Positions 1 to 4,743 are shown, counted from the stretch's first letter. The stretch: 5,693 nucleotides of DNA from Candidatus Desantisiibacteriota bacterium (GCA_016209155.1 JACQWU010000220.1:1-5693), one strand, 5' to 3'. Notes: a model not told the origin generated them from the sequence alone. Made by a program: numbers and translations.

Positions 1-107
1 AAATGCATTAATCTATACTAATTTTTCGTAGGGCAAGGCTTTAGCCTTGCTAATTATATAAATTAAAGCAAGCCTAAAGGCTTGCCCTACGAAAATTCCA
101 GTGTATC
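1..107. repeat. REP doublet (REPIN-like), copy 1
   Basis: This 107-bp stretch recurs without a mismatch at 226-332. Its core holds two short hairpins in inverted orientation. The left one is an 8-bp stem (33-40 with 43-50) preceded by GTAG at 28-31. The right one is a 7-bp stem (68-74 with 79-85) followed by CTAC at 87-90, which is GTAG on the other strand. The two halves also pair with each other as arms of a longer inverted repeat (about 20-50 and 68-97) around an AT-rich centre. A GTAG tetranucleotide at the foot of a small hairpin is the hallmark of REP sequences mobilised by Y1 (RAYT/TnpA-REP) transposases. That mobilisation is inferred; no such transposase lies in the window. The repeat may extend left of the window. 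Confidence 0.75.
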
Positions 108-113
108 AGCCTG

Positions 114-215
114 CGCGCCGATGATGGAGTCGGCCCGTATATAATATCCGGACTTAAGGGGAAAAAAAATTGATTATGATTTGCTTGATACCGGTATAAC
201 TCCTGAAAATTTCAC
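114..215 (+). pseudogene. Frameshifted duplicate fragment of the adjacent hycI-type gene
   Basis: This segment matches 429-529 inside the downstream hydrogenase peptidase gene, codons 28-61. The first 36 bases are identical (114-149 and 429-464). The middle is diverged and has one extra base, and the final part from 181 is nearly identical again. The extra base shifts the frame, so reading from the conserved RADDGVGPYIIS segment meets TGA at 171-173. It lacks the gene's start, both downstream catalytic residues and the 3' half, so it cannot make a working peptidase. It sits exactly between the two REP doublets, which suggests that duplication and repeat-mediated rearrangement left it behind. 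Confidence 0.85.
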
Positions 216-225
216 AGCGCATAGC

Positions 226-332
226 AAATGCATTAATCTATACTAATTTTTCGTAGGGCAAGGCTTTAGCCTTGCTAATTATATAAATTAAAGCAAGCCT
301 AAAGGCTTGCCCTACGAAAATTCCAGTGTATC
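226..332. repeat. REP doublet (REPIN-like), copy 2
   Basis: Second copy of the 107-bp repeat at 1-107, identical base for base, with GTAG at 253-256 and CTAC at 312-315 bracketing the paired hairpins. The identical stretch includes about 20 bases of non-palindromic sequence on the left and 10 on the right. This points to duplication of a larger unit, or gene conversion, rather than two independent insertions of a bare REP doublet. It ends 15 bp before the start codon of the peptidase gene, so it forms most of that gene's visible 5' region. Confidence 0.75.
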
Positions 333-347
333 CGGAGCACACAGTTT

Positions 348-839
348 ATGCTTATACCAATTGAGCTTCAACTATCATCAATTTTTAAAAACAAAAAAAT
401 TCTGATTGTCGGTGTAGGTAATGTTTTACGCGCCGATGATGGAGTCGGCCCGTATATAATATCCTGTTTTAAAGAAAAAAAAGTTGGTTTTGATTTGCTT
501 GATACCGGTACAACCCCTGAAAATTTCACCGAGGACATTATCAAACTTAAACCGGAAATAATTATAATAATAGATGCGGCATACATGAATAAAAAACCCG
601 GAGAAATATGTTTTTTCAATGGAGATAGTATCCCCGAAACCTCTATATCTACTCATAATATTTCAATGAGAGTTATTTCCGGTTTATGGAAAAATCTAAC
701 AAATGCAGAAATTAATTTTATAGGAATAGAACCGGAAAATACAAACTGGGAAGAGGATATAAGCCAAATTGTAAAAAAGTCCGCCGACAAATTAATATCT
801 TTATTTTTAATATCCGCAGGGACATGTCTCGCGCCATAG
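348..839 (+). CDS. hycI: [NiFe]-hydrogenase maturation endopeptidase, HycI-like (peptidase M52)
   Basis: Cytoplasmic protease that clips the C-terminal tail of a [NiFe]-hydrogenase large subunit after nickel insertion, the last step of active-site assembly. The 163-aa protein has the family signature GVGNVLRADDGVG at residues 22-34, a second metal-ligand region IIIDAA with D76, and STHNIS with H103. D31, D76 and H103 correspond to the Asp/Asp/His nickel ligands of E. coli HycI (D16, D62, H90). TPEN (56-59) and FIGIEP (124-129) also recall HycI, whose client belongs to the energy-converting group 4 hydrogenases. Start: GGAG at 334-337 lies 10 bp before ATG 348, and a short extension ahead of KKILIVGVGN is common in the family. 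No hydrogenase subunit is in the window; one may lie to the left. The final residues (SAGTCLAP) look unlike the family's usual end. HycI subtype is less certain than family membership. Confidence 0.85.
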   Translation: MLIPIELQLSSIFKNKKILIVGVGNVLRADDGVGPYIISCFKEKKVGFDLLDTGTTPENFTEDIIKLKPEIIIIIDAAYMNKKPGEICFFNGDSIPETSISTHNISMRVISGLWKNLTNAEINFIGIEPENTNWEEDISQIVKKSADKLISLFLISAGTCLAP

Positions 840-886
840 GTGTTAAGTTAAGATTAATGAATTAATATAATGCACCTGCCCATTAA

Positions 887-920
887 ACATGCTAAAAGGC
901 ATGTATTTTATTGATTTTTT
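887..920 (+). terminator. Weak possible rho-independent terminator after hycI
   Basis: A 6-bp perfect stem (887-892 with 899-904) with a 6-base loop is followed by a T-rich stretch (ATTTTATTGATTTTTT). The stem is only half GC and the T-run is interrupted, so termination would be inefficient. The placement, about 48 bp after the hycI stop and before the toxin-antitoxin genes, is sensible. Further right, a 12-bp sequence is repeated in tandem at 945-956 and 957-968 with no assigned role. No other gene is evident in 840-1040. Confidence 0.35.
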
Positions 921-1040
921 TCAATTTCGCTTCGGGATTGCTGTTGTTTAGTTATTTGTTTAGTTATTTTAGTTGCAATAAAAGATTCAATATGCTATCA
1001 TTATTTGACACTACTAATAAAAATAGGATTGATTAATTAA

Positions 1041-1439
1041 ATGATAAAACGAATTTTAATTGATACAAATATTTATGCATTTTTTAAACGAAATGATCCT
1101 GTTTCCGTTGAAACTATAAAAAGAGTTGAATATATTGGAATCAATGTTATAGTTTTAGGTGAAATATTGGGTGGATTTAAAGGTGGAAATAAAGAACCTG
1201 ATAATATAAAAGAGTTAAATCAATTTCTTGATTCTCAAAGGGTTTATATTCTTAATATAGATGAAGAAACAACAAATTTTTATGCAAAAATTTATTGGGA
1301 TTTAAAGAAAAAAGGTAAACCTATTCCAACAAATGATATGTGGGTCGCAGCTTCGGCAATGAGATATGGACTATCGCTTTTTACTTATGATGAACATTTT
1401 AAACATGTTAATGGTCTTTTATTATATATAAATAATTGA
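1041..1439 (+). CDS. vapC: PIN-domain toxin ribonuclease, VapC family
   Basis: Toxin of a type II toxin-antitoxin pair. PIN-domain VapC proteins are Mg2+/Mn2+-dependent endoribonucleases that cut tRNA or rRNA and stop translation until bound by their antitoxin. The 132-aa protein has the usual length and the acidic quartet in order: D8 in LIDTN, E41 in VLGEILGG, D99 in PTNDMWVAA, and D117 in FTYDEHF. The catalytic site therefore looks intact. A perfect TTGACA (1005-1010) lies upstream but lacks a good -10 at normal spacing, and the SD is weak (AGGA about 12 bp before ATG). The antitoxin ATG starts 29 bp after the stop, so the pair is co-transcribed with the toxin first, the reverse of the usual vapBC order. 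The genes look more AT-rich than their neighbours, fitting acquisition by transfer. The RNA target cannot be read from sequence. Confidence 0.9.
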   Translation: MIKRILIDTNIYAFFKRNDPVSVETIKRVEYIGINVIVLGEILGGFKGGNKEPDNIKELNQFLDSQRVYILNIDEETTNFYAKIYWDLKKKGKPIPTNDMWVAASAMRYGLSLFTYDEHFKHVNGLLLYINN

Positions 1440-1468
1440 GATTTGTAATTTTTTTAAAGGAGATAATT

Positions 1469-1720
1469 ATGAGCACAATAACTGTTAGAGGCATTGATAA
1501 CGAAGTTTCAAAAGCCTTAAAAGAAAAAGCAAAAGAAAATAGAACGAGTGTTAATTCAATAGTACTTGAAGTTATTAAAGAAGCTCTGGGATTAATAAAA
1601 AGAAAAACTATTTATCATGATCTGGATCATTTAGCCGGAACATGGAATGAAAAAGATTTTAAAGATTTTCAAAACAAAATTACTGATTTTGAAACAATTG
1701 ATGAAAATATGTGGAAATAA
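1469..1720 (+). CDS. vapB: Ribbon-helix-helix antitoxin, FitA/VapB-like
   Basis: Antitoxin partner of the preceding PIN toxin. The 83-aa protein has an N-terminal beta-strand (STITVRGID) followed by two helices separated by a turn (about residues 11-25 and 27-40, with RTSVNSIV between them), the FitA-type ribbon-helix-helix fold that dimerises and binds operator DNA. The C-terminal tail contains DLDHLAGTW (residues 50-58), a segment often seen in VapB/FitA proteins and likely to enter the PIN active-site groove. The start is ATG 1469, served by AAAGGAG at 1456-1462 with 6-bp spacing. The frame is open up to a TTG at 1436 that overlaps the toxin stop, but that start lacks the SD and would add non-family residues. 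Autoregulation by the antitoxin-toxin complex is expected from the family; I did not find a clear operator. Confidence 0.88.
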   Translation: MSTITVRGIDNEVSKALKEKAKENRTSVNSIVLEVIKEALGLIKRKTIYHDLDHLAGTWNEKDFKDFQNKITDFETIDENMWK

Positions 1721-1730
1721 TTCATCATTT

Positions 1731-1757
1731 TAGAAACGCAATGCATTGCGTCTCTAC
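1731..1757. repeat. GTAG-footed palindrome (single REP-like unit)
   Basis: A perfect 16-bp palindrome (1736-1751) extends to a 26-bp imperfect one (1731-1756) with one mismatched pair at 1735/1752. On the minus strand it starts with GTAG (1754-1757), the same foot as the REP doublets at the left end. It lies between the antitoxin stop and the prenyltransferase start and lacks a T-run, so it is more likely a dispersed palindromic repeat than a true terminator. An operator role for the toxin-antitoxin pair is possible but would be oddly placed, downstream of the genes. Confidence 0.55.
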
Positions 1758-1785
1758 TTGTAATTAGATAAAAAAGGAATAAAAA

Positions 1786-2706
1786 ATGGCTTTTAAAGAT
1801 TGGTTTTTTGAGACAAGACCTCAATTTCTTATTTTATCCGTAATTTTAGTATTATATGGAAGTGCTGTTGCCTTTTATCATAATAGTTATAACCTGGCTG
1901 CTTTTATTTTACTTATGGTGGGGTTAATCAGCATGCATTTAAGTTGTAATGTATTAAATGATTATTATGATTATAAAAGCGGCATTGACCTGCACACTGC
2001 GCCCACACCATTTTCCGGTGGAAGCGGATTCTTACCATCGGGAAAATTAAATCCATCGGGCGTTTTTATATTAGGAATATCATCAGCTCTAATCGGGATC
2101 GCTATTGGAGTTTATTTTTGCATCACAGTAAGCTGGGCCTTACTGCCAATTGTTATTGCCGGTGCAATTTCTGTTCTTTTTTATAACACTGTTTTAACAA
2201 AAATAATGTTAGGAGAAATATTTGCGGGGTTTGGGCTGGGATTGCTTCCGATTATGGGGATTTATTTCGTATATACCGGCAGATATGATATTCAGGCTGT
2301 ATTTGCCGGAGTACCGCCGTTTTTATTAGTGTTTAATCTTTTACTTTTAAATGAATTTCCAGATGCGGAGGCAGATAAAAAAGGCGGAAGGAAACATATT
2401 GTAATTGTTTTGGGGCCCAAGATAGCCGCATGGATATATACAATATTTAATCTTTCGGTCTATATCTGGGTTATATTTGGTATTCTATCTGGAATTATGC
2501 CGGTTTGGACTCTATTATGTCTTTTAACATTACCGCTGGCATTTAAAGCTATAGAGGGAGCATTAAAATTCAGAGACAACAGAGAAAAATTTATCCCGGC
2601 GCAGGGCGCTAACGTCGGGATGGTTCTCATTACTCAAGTTTTACTGGCAATAGGTTATTTAATTTCACATTGGAACAATATAACATGTGAATGTCAATTT
2701 CTATAA
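1786..2706 (+). CDS. UbiA-family membrane prenyltransferase (MenA-like)
   Basis: Integral membrane enzyme that transfers a polyprenyl chain from its diphosphate to an aromatic acceptor; the MenA-like branch makes demethylmenaquinone from 1,4-dihydroxy-2-naphthoate. The 306-aa protein is hydrophobic throughout, with about eight or nine membrane segments. Both Mg2+/diphosphate Asp motifs are present: NDYYDYKSGID at residues 58-68 and NEFPDAEADKKGGRKHI at 189-205. The segment after motif 1 (FSGGSGFLPSGKL) is typical of MenA-like members. Start: AAAAAGGAA ends 6 bp before ATG 1786. The last residues (ITCECQFL) follow the point where a 28-bp duplicated segment ends. The copy at 4251-4278 continues in the same frame to ITISCCNSK and a stop, so this gene's tail was probably replaced when the downstream island inserted. 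Loss of 6-7 terminal residues should not harm the catalytic core. The aromatic substrate is not certain. Confidence 0.85.
   Translation: MAFKDWFFETRPQFLILSVILVLYGSAVAFYHNSYNLAAFILLMVGLISMHLSCNVLNDYYDYKSGIDLHTAPTPFSGGSGFLPSGKLNPSGVFILGISSALIGIAIGVYFCITVSWALLPIVIAGAISVLFYNTVLTKIMLGEIFAGFGLGLLPIMGIYFVYTGRYDIQAVFAGVPPFLLVFNLLLLNEFPDAEADKKGGRKHIVIVLGPKIAAWIYTIFNLSVYIWVIFGILSGIMPVWTLLCLLTLPLAFKAIEGALKFRDNREKFIPAQGANVGMVLITQVLLAIGYLISHWNNITCECQFL
2658..2685 (+). repeat. 28-bp direct repeat, left copy (inside prenyltransferase 3' end)
   Basis: This 28-bp stretch, codons 291-300 of the prenyltransferase, is repeated perfectly at 4251-4278. The copies diverge at once beyond both ends (2657 A against 4250 G; 2686 T against 4279 A). 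It marks the left border of the inserted segment carrying the kinase pair, the HNH-like fragment and the MITE. Confidence 0.85.
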
Positions 2707-2848
2707 AAATGCGATATCCCAAAACATAACAATGACACTTTCTTCCTTGCACTTATATATGATGTTTGGTAATATTAACGATATTCGATATTTTGAATTA
2801 ATTCTAATAAAGGAACCAGATTTATAACTCAAATATAAACTAAAATAG

Positions 2849-2854
2849 TATAAT
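2849..2854 (+). promoter_or_regulatory. Possible -10 element for the kinase gene pair
   Basis: A perfect TATAAT lies 25 bp before the kinase start codon. The -35 position at 17-bp spacing (AACTCA, 2826-2831) is poor, so this is a tentative promoter. The interval 2707-2879 holds no convincing gene. It has a small AT-rich dyad around the repeated GATATT near 2780-2793 that might be an operator. Confidence 0.35.
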
Positions 2855-2879
2855 TTAATTATGGACTCCATATAAAATA

Positions 2880-3461
2880 ATGAATAATAAAAATGCTTAT
2901 ATAATCGCAGGTCCAAATGGATCAGGGAAAACGACATTTGCTATGAAGTTTTTACCTGAATATATAAAATGTCCTTATTTTGTAAATGCGGATCTTATTG
3001 CTCAGGGATTATCTCCCTTTTCTCCGCAACAAGCTGCAATCAAAGCAGGGAAACTTGTTTTGGAACAGATTCATGAATTGGTAAATAAAAACCTTGATTT
3101 TAGTTTTGAATCAACTCTTTCAGGTAGAACATATATAAAACATTTTAAATATTTAAAAGATAAAGGATACAAATTACATATTTTTTTCTTATGGATTCCA
3201 ACTTCAGAATTGGCAATTGCCCGTATTAAAGAAAGAGTTGCTGACGGTGGACATAATATTCCAACTCAGGATATCATACGTCGATTCGAAAGAAGTATTT
3301 CTAATTTTTTTAAAATTTATAAACCTTTATCAGATTCATGGATATTGTTCAATAATGCGGGAATAGAACCTAAATTAATTGCCCAAAAAAATGGAGACAT
3401 GAAAATTATCGATAAACTATTATTGGATAAAATATTAAACAAACTCGGAGTAAAAATATGA
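2880..3461 (+). CDS. Compact zeta-toxin-like P-loop kinase
   Basis: P-loop NTPase of the zeta/PezT-like kinase group, whose studied members phosphorylate UDP-N-acetylglucosamine and so block cell-wall synthesis. The 193-aa protein has Walker A GPNGSGKTT at residues 11-19 (K17), then FVNADLIAQGLSPF with D38 (position of the zeta catalytic/substrate Asp), FSFESTLSG with E77, LAIARIKERV (107-120 region) and GGHNIPTQDIIRRF with R134/R135. These follow the zeta order, but the protein is shorter than plasmid zeta toxins (roughly 250-290 aa). The SD before ATG 2880 is poor; an ATG at 2861 stops after four codons. Its stop overlaps the next start (ATGA), so the two genes are translationally coupled. 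It lies inside a segment inserted into the prenyltransferase gene. Toxicity and substrate are inferred from family; it may be a different small-molecule kinase. Confidence 0.8.
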   Translation: MNNKNAYIIAGPNGSGKTTFAMKFLPEYIKCPYFVNADLIAQGLSPFSPQQAAIKAGKLVLEQIHELVNKNLDFSFESTLSGRTYIKHFKYLKDKGYKLHIFFLWIPTSELAIARIKERVADGGHNIPTQDIIRRFERSISNFFKIYKPLSDSWILFNNAGIEPKLIAQKNGDMKIIDKLLLDKILNKLGVKI

Positions 3462-3601
3462 AAAAGAAAATATCATTACATGAAAAAGCGGAGCTTGCAT
3501 TTAAAGAAGCGATAAAAGAAGTCATAATAAAACATAAAAAAAACGGTCGTCCTCTTGTGGTTTGGGAAAATGGTAAGGTTAAAAGAATCACTGTAAATTA
3601 A
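3458..3601 (+). CDS. 47-aa basic protein coupled to the kinase; putative antitoxin
   Basis: Small gene starting at ATG 3458, four bases overlapping the kinase stop, with GGAG at 3447-3450 just upstream as SD. The 47-aa product is Lys-rich: an N-terminal helix (about residues 6-25, HEKAELAFKEAIKEVI), a turn with KKNGRP (28-32), then a short strand pair (LVVWENGKVKRITV, 33-46). Proteins of this shape, with a helix followed by G(R)P-hydrophobic-W-x-x-G-K-V, are commonly found just downstream of zeta-like kinases. By position and size it is the likely antitoxin or regulator. This is an inference from context; the known epsilon and PezA antitoxins are different proteins and are encoded upstream of their toxins. 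No terminator is visible after it, and 3602-3665 holds no gene. Confidence 0.7.
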   Translation: MKKKISLHEKAELAFKEAIKEVIIKHKKNGRPLVVWENGKVKRITVN

Positions 3602-3665
3602 AATTAGCATAATCCATTAATTACGATGCGGTTGATAGTTATTTGCAGCAAAAGAAGCTAATTTT

Positions 3666-3941
3666 TCATCCAGCTGCCGCAATCAAAATCTGTTCTTTTG
3701 TTAATATTCCGCCTTTTTCCGGCACAGCTGAAAGAGCTAACCAAATAGGAAAGCTAATAGTATGGACACCAGAATATACTAAACGATGATGTGTTTTACA
3801 AAAAACCACTAAGTTCCTAAGATCGTCGGGTGTATCGATAATAGGTTTTGTTTTTTCCAATTTTTGAATTTCTTTCTGTAATTTTGTCGAATCAACCGCC
3901 TTGATGACATAGTCTTCATCATAAAACTCTATAGCTTTCAA
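3666..3941 (-). pseudogene. HNH-like gene fragment, 5' end cut by the MITE
   Basis: An open frame of 91 codons on the minus strand. Near the middle it has DDLRNLVVFCKTHHRLVYSGVHTISFPIWLA (about residues 39-69). The arrangement 'N-L-x-x-x-C-x-x-H-H' followed by G-x-H resembles the last part of an HNH/zinc-binding fold, in which LCxxHH closes the metal site. The expected upstream CxxC and the His of the beta-beta-alpha motif are missing. The only start is TTG at 3939-3941, immediately at the edge of the MITE's terminal repeat, with a stop codon two codons further upstream and no SD. The likely reading is a C-terminal remnant truncated by the MITE. A short intact protein cannot be ruled out, and the HNH assignment is tentative. 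Confidence 0.45.
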
Positions 3942-3961
3942 ACTCTAACTCCGCTACCTGG

Positions 3962-4126
3962 TTACGTAATATGTATACCCACCTTTGCTAATAGGTTTTC
4001 AGACGATACTGTTATGGCCTCAACCGAGTATAGATAATAATGTTCTTTAAGATAACGCAGTTCTGTACCCGGACTTCTGTACTTCAATGCCCATTCAGGA
4101 TGTGGTGACTTATTTACTTTTTTCAT
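3962..4126 (-). pseudogene. Transposase remnant inside the MITE (54 codons)
   Basis: Minus-strand frame from ATG 4126 with a strong SD (GGAGGG at 4132-4137). The 54-aa product begins MKKVNKSPHPEWALKYRSPG and goes on to TELRYLKEHYYLYSV. HPEWALKxxxxGTELRxxxxxYYLY is the N-terminal signature I associate with a group of large DDE transposases close to IS1634/IS4-type elements. Full-length members run to several hundred residues. Here about 35 N-terminal residues run straight into a short tail ending LLAKVGIHIT, possibly the original C-terminus, so an internal deletion removed the catalytic domain. The TAA stop lies within the left inverted repeat. It is non-functional as a transposase but might still be translated as a short DNA-binding inhibitor. 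The family assignment is from memory of the motif. Confidence 0.65.
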
Positions 4127-4178
4127 TTAACTTCCCTCCAATCTTAGATTACGTATTTACGTAATATAATATTACCAT

Positions 4179-4216
4179 AAAAAAACCGGGATGCAATATC
4201 CCAGCTAATTTTTTTT
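4179..4216. terminator. Bidirectional terminator inside the MITE
   Basis: A 7-bp stem including one G-T pair (4186-4192 with 4198-4204) and a 5-base loop has seven A's on its left (4179-4185, a T-run for minus-strand transcripts) and eight T's on its right (4209-4216). It would stop minus-strand transcription entering from the tRNA side before the transposase remnant, and also plus-strand transcription leaving the element. Such insulation is common in insertion sequences. Confidence 0.6.
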
Positions 4217-4250
4217 GAAAATATTACGTAATTATGTAGCGGAGTTAGAG

Positions 4251-4278
4251 TTTAATTTCACATTGGAACAATATAACA
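4251..4278 (+). repeat. 28-bp direct repeat, right copy, with the displaced prenyltransferase tail
   Basis: Perfect copy of 2658-2685. Read in the prenyltransferase frame, it continues past the repeat to 4302 as LISHWNNITISCCNSK followed by TGA (4300-4302). This is probably the original 3' end of the prenyltransferase gene, now separated from it by about 1.6 kb. The copy's first three bases are also the last three bases of the MITE's right inverted repeat. Confidence 0.8.
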
Positions 4279-4323
4279 ATATCCTGCTGTAATTCAAAGT
4301 GAAGTCCGGTGATGATACGCATT

Positions 4324-4605
4324 TTAACGAAGCTCATTAATCATGTTTACAGTGAATCCCGAATCATCTTTACCCTGCATACCCCGAAGGTGTAGTTGAA
4401 CAAAACGTGCAAAATTCTGTAGAGGCAAACTTAAACTTCCTGCAAGATAAATAATAGAAGGCATAACCTGATAAATATCATTCACAGTCACCGCATAACC
4501 CTGGTTATCGCTATAACCAGTAGATAAAATAAAAATAAGCCTGTGGGATTTACCTCCAACAGGCTTATCTTTGCAAGAAACATTGACGACTAACTTGTTC
4601 GCCAA
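4324..4605 (-). pseudogene. Open frame, possible beta-hydroxyacid dehydrogenase C-terminal remnant
   Basis: The frame is open from a TTG at 4605, just after the 3' end of tRNA-Asn, to TAA at 4324-4326 (93 codons). Its first third is encoded by the tRNA's terminator hairpin and has no SD, so translation from there is unlikely. The distal part (about residues 38-93) ends with LSLPLQNFARFVQLHLRG, GKDDSGFTVNMINELR. This resembles the end of 3-hydroxyisobutyrate/tartronate-semialdehyde reductase-type dehydrogenases (LPL...G..D.S....I..L). NDIYQ occurs where the family has the catalytic K-D-L, so the Lys would be lost. I read it as a decayed gene end that lost its 5' part. The resemblance is weak, and it could be non-coding. 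Confidence 0.35.
4501..4568 (-). terminator. Rho-independent terminator for tRNA-Asn, plus adjacent hairpin
   Basis: Reading leftward from the tRNA, a 10-bp perfect stem (4559-4568 with 4535-4544) with an inner 3-bp extension is followed by a T-rich tract (TTTTTATTTTAT on the minus strand, within 4524-4535). It begins about 48 bp after the encoded CCA. A second perfect hairpin of 8-bp stem and 4-base loop (4501-4520) follows. Together they form a convincing transcription end for tRNA-Asn. Confidence 0.7.
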
Positions 4606-4615
4606 TGGTTAAATT

Positions 4616-4691
4616 TGGCTCCCCGGGCTGGACTCGAACCAGCGGCGGGGTGATTAACAGTCACCTACTCTACCAGCTGAGCTACCGGGGA
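4616..4691 (-). tRNA. tRNA-Asn (anticodon GTT)
   Basis: Minus-strand cloverleaf. The acceptor stem pairs TCCCCGG (5', 4691-4685) with CCGGGGA (4626-4620), then discriminator G and an encoded CCA (4618-4616). The D-arm carries AGCTCAGCTGGTAGAG. The anticodon loop is CT-GTT-AA with GTT at 4656-4658. The T-arm is GCTGG-TTCGAGT-CCAGC. All stems are intact, so the gene should be functional. It is transcribed alone, away from ilvN, and delivers asparagine at AAC/AAU codons. Its 3' end faces the insertion-rich side, but no second copy of the tRNA end is visible in the window, so I see no sign of tRNA-targeted integration here. Confidence 0.97.
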
Positions 4692-4743
4692 ATACTTTTA
4701 TTCAAATCCTTATATAGCGGGATTTAAAAAAATGTAGATATAT

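Larger units (their letters stand above)
3940..4253 (-). mobile_element. 314-bp MITE, internally deleted insertion sequence
   Basis: The ends are inverted repeats: 3940-3957 is a perfect 18-bp reverse complement of 4236-4253. With three mismatches the match extends to 33 bp (3940-3972 and 4221-4253). The motif TTACGTAAT lies inside both ends (3962-3970, 4224-4232), and its halves form a perfect 18-bp dyad at 4148-4165, which may be transposase binding sites. Between the ends there is a start-proximal piece of a transposase gene with its own SD and a terminator hairpin that would shield it from outside transcription. No flanking target duplication matches directly across the element: the left flank is the HNH-like fragment, while the right end abuts the duplicated prenyltransferase segment. 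It is non-autonomous; movement would need a full-length relative elsewhere in the genome. Confidence 0.8.

Noticed and set aside
368-656. Two minus-strand frames opposite the hydrogenase peptidase
   Set aside because: They are antisense shadows of a gene with intact catalytic motifs.
945-968. Tandem 12-bp repeat as the start of a CRISPR or iteron array
   Set aside because: There are only two abutting AT-rich copies with no spacers and no nearby cas or replication gene.
1436-1468. TTG start 33 bases upstream of the antitoxin ATG, overlapping the toxin stop
   Set aside because: The added residues are unlike the family, and the AAAGGAG site is placed for ATG 1469, where the conserved strand begins.
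2701-2937. 78-codon minus-strand frame before and over the kinase start
   Set aside because: Its composition is low-complexity and AT-driven, it has no SD or recognisable motif, and it overlaps the start of a well-supported kinase gene.
3406-3591. Minus-strand frame opposite the kinase end and the 47-aa gene
   Set aside because: The plus-strand 47-aa gene has an SD, an ATGA coupling overlap and a sensible protein; the opposite frame has none.
4616-4640. tRNA-Asn 3' end as an integration (att) site for the island
   Set aside because: No second copy of the tRNA 3' end is visible in the window and no integrase gene is present; the only border duplication found is the 28-bp prenyltransferase repeat.
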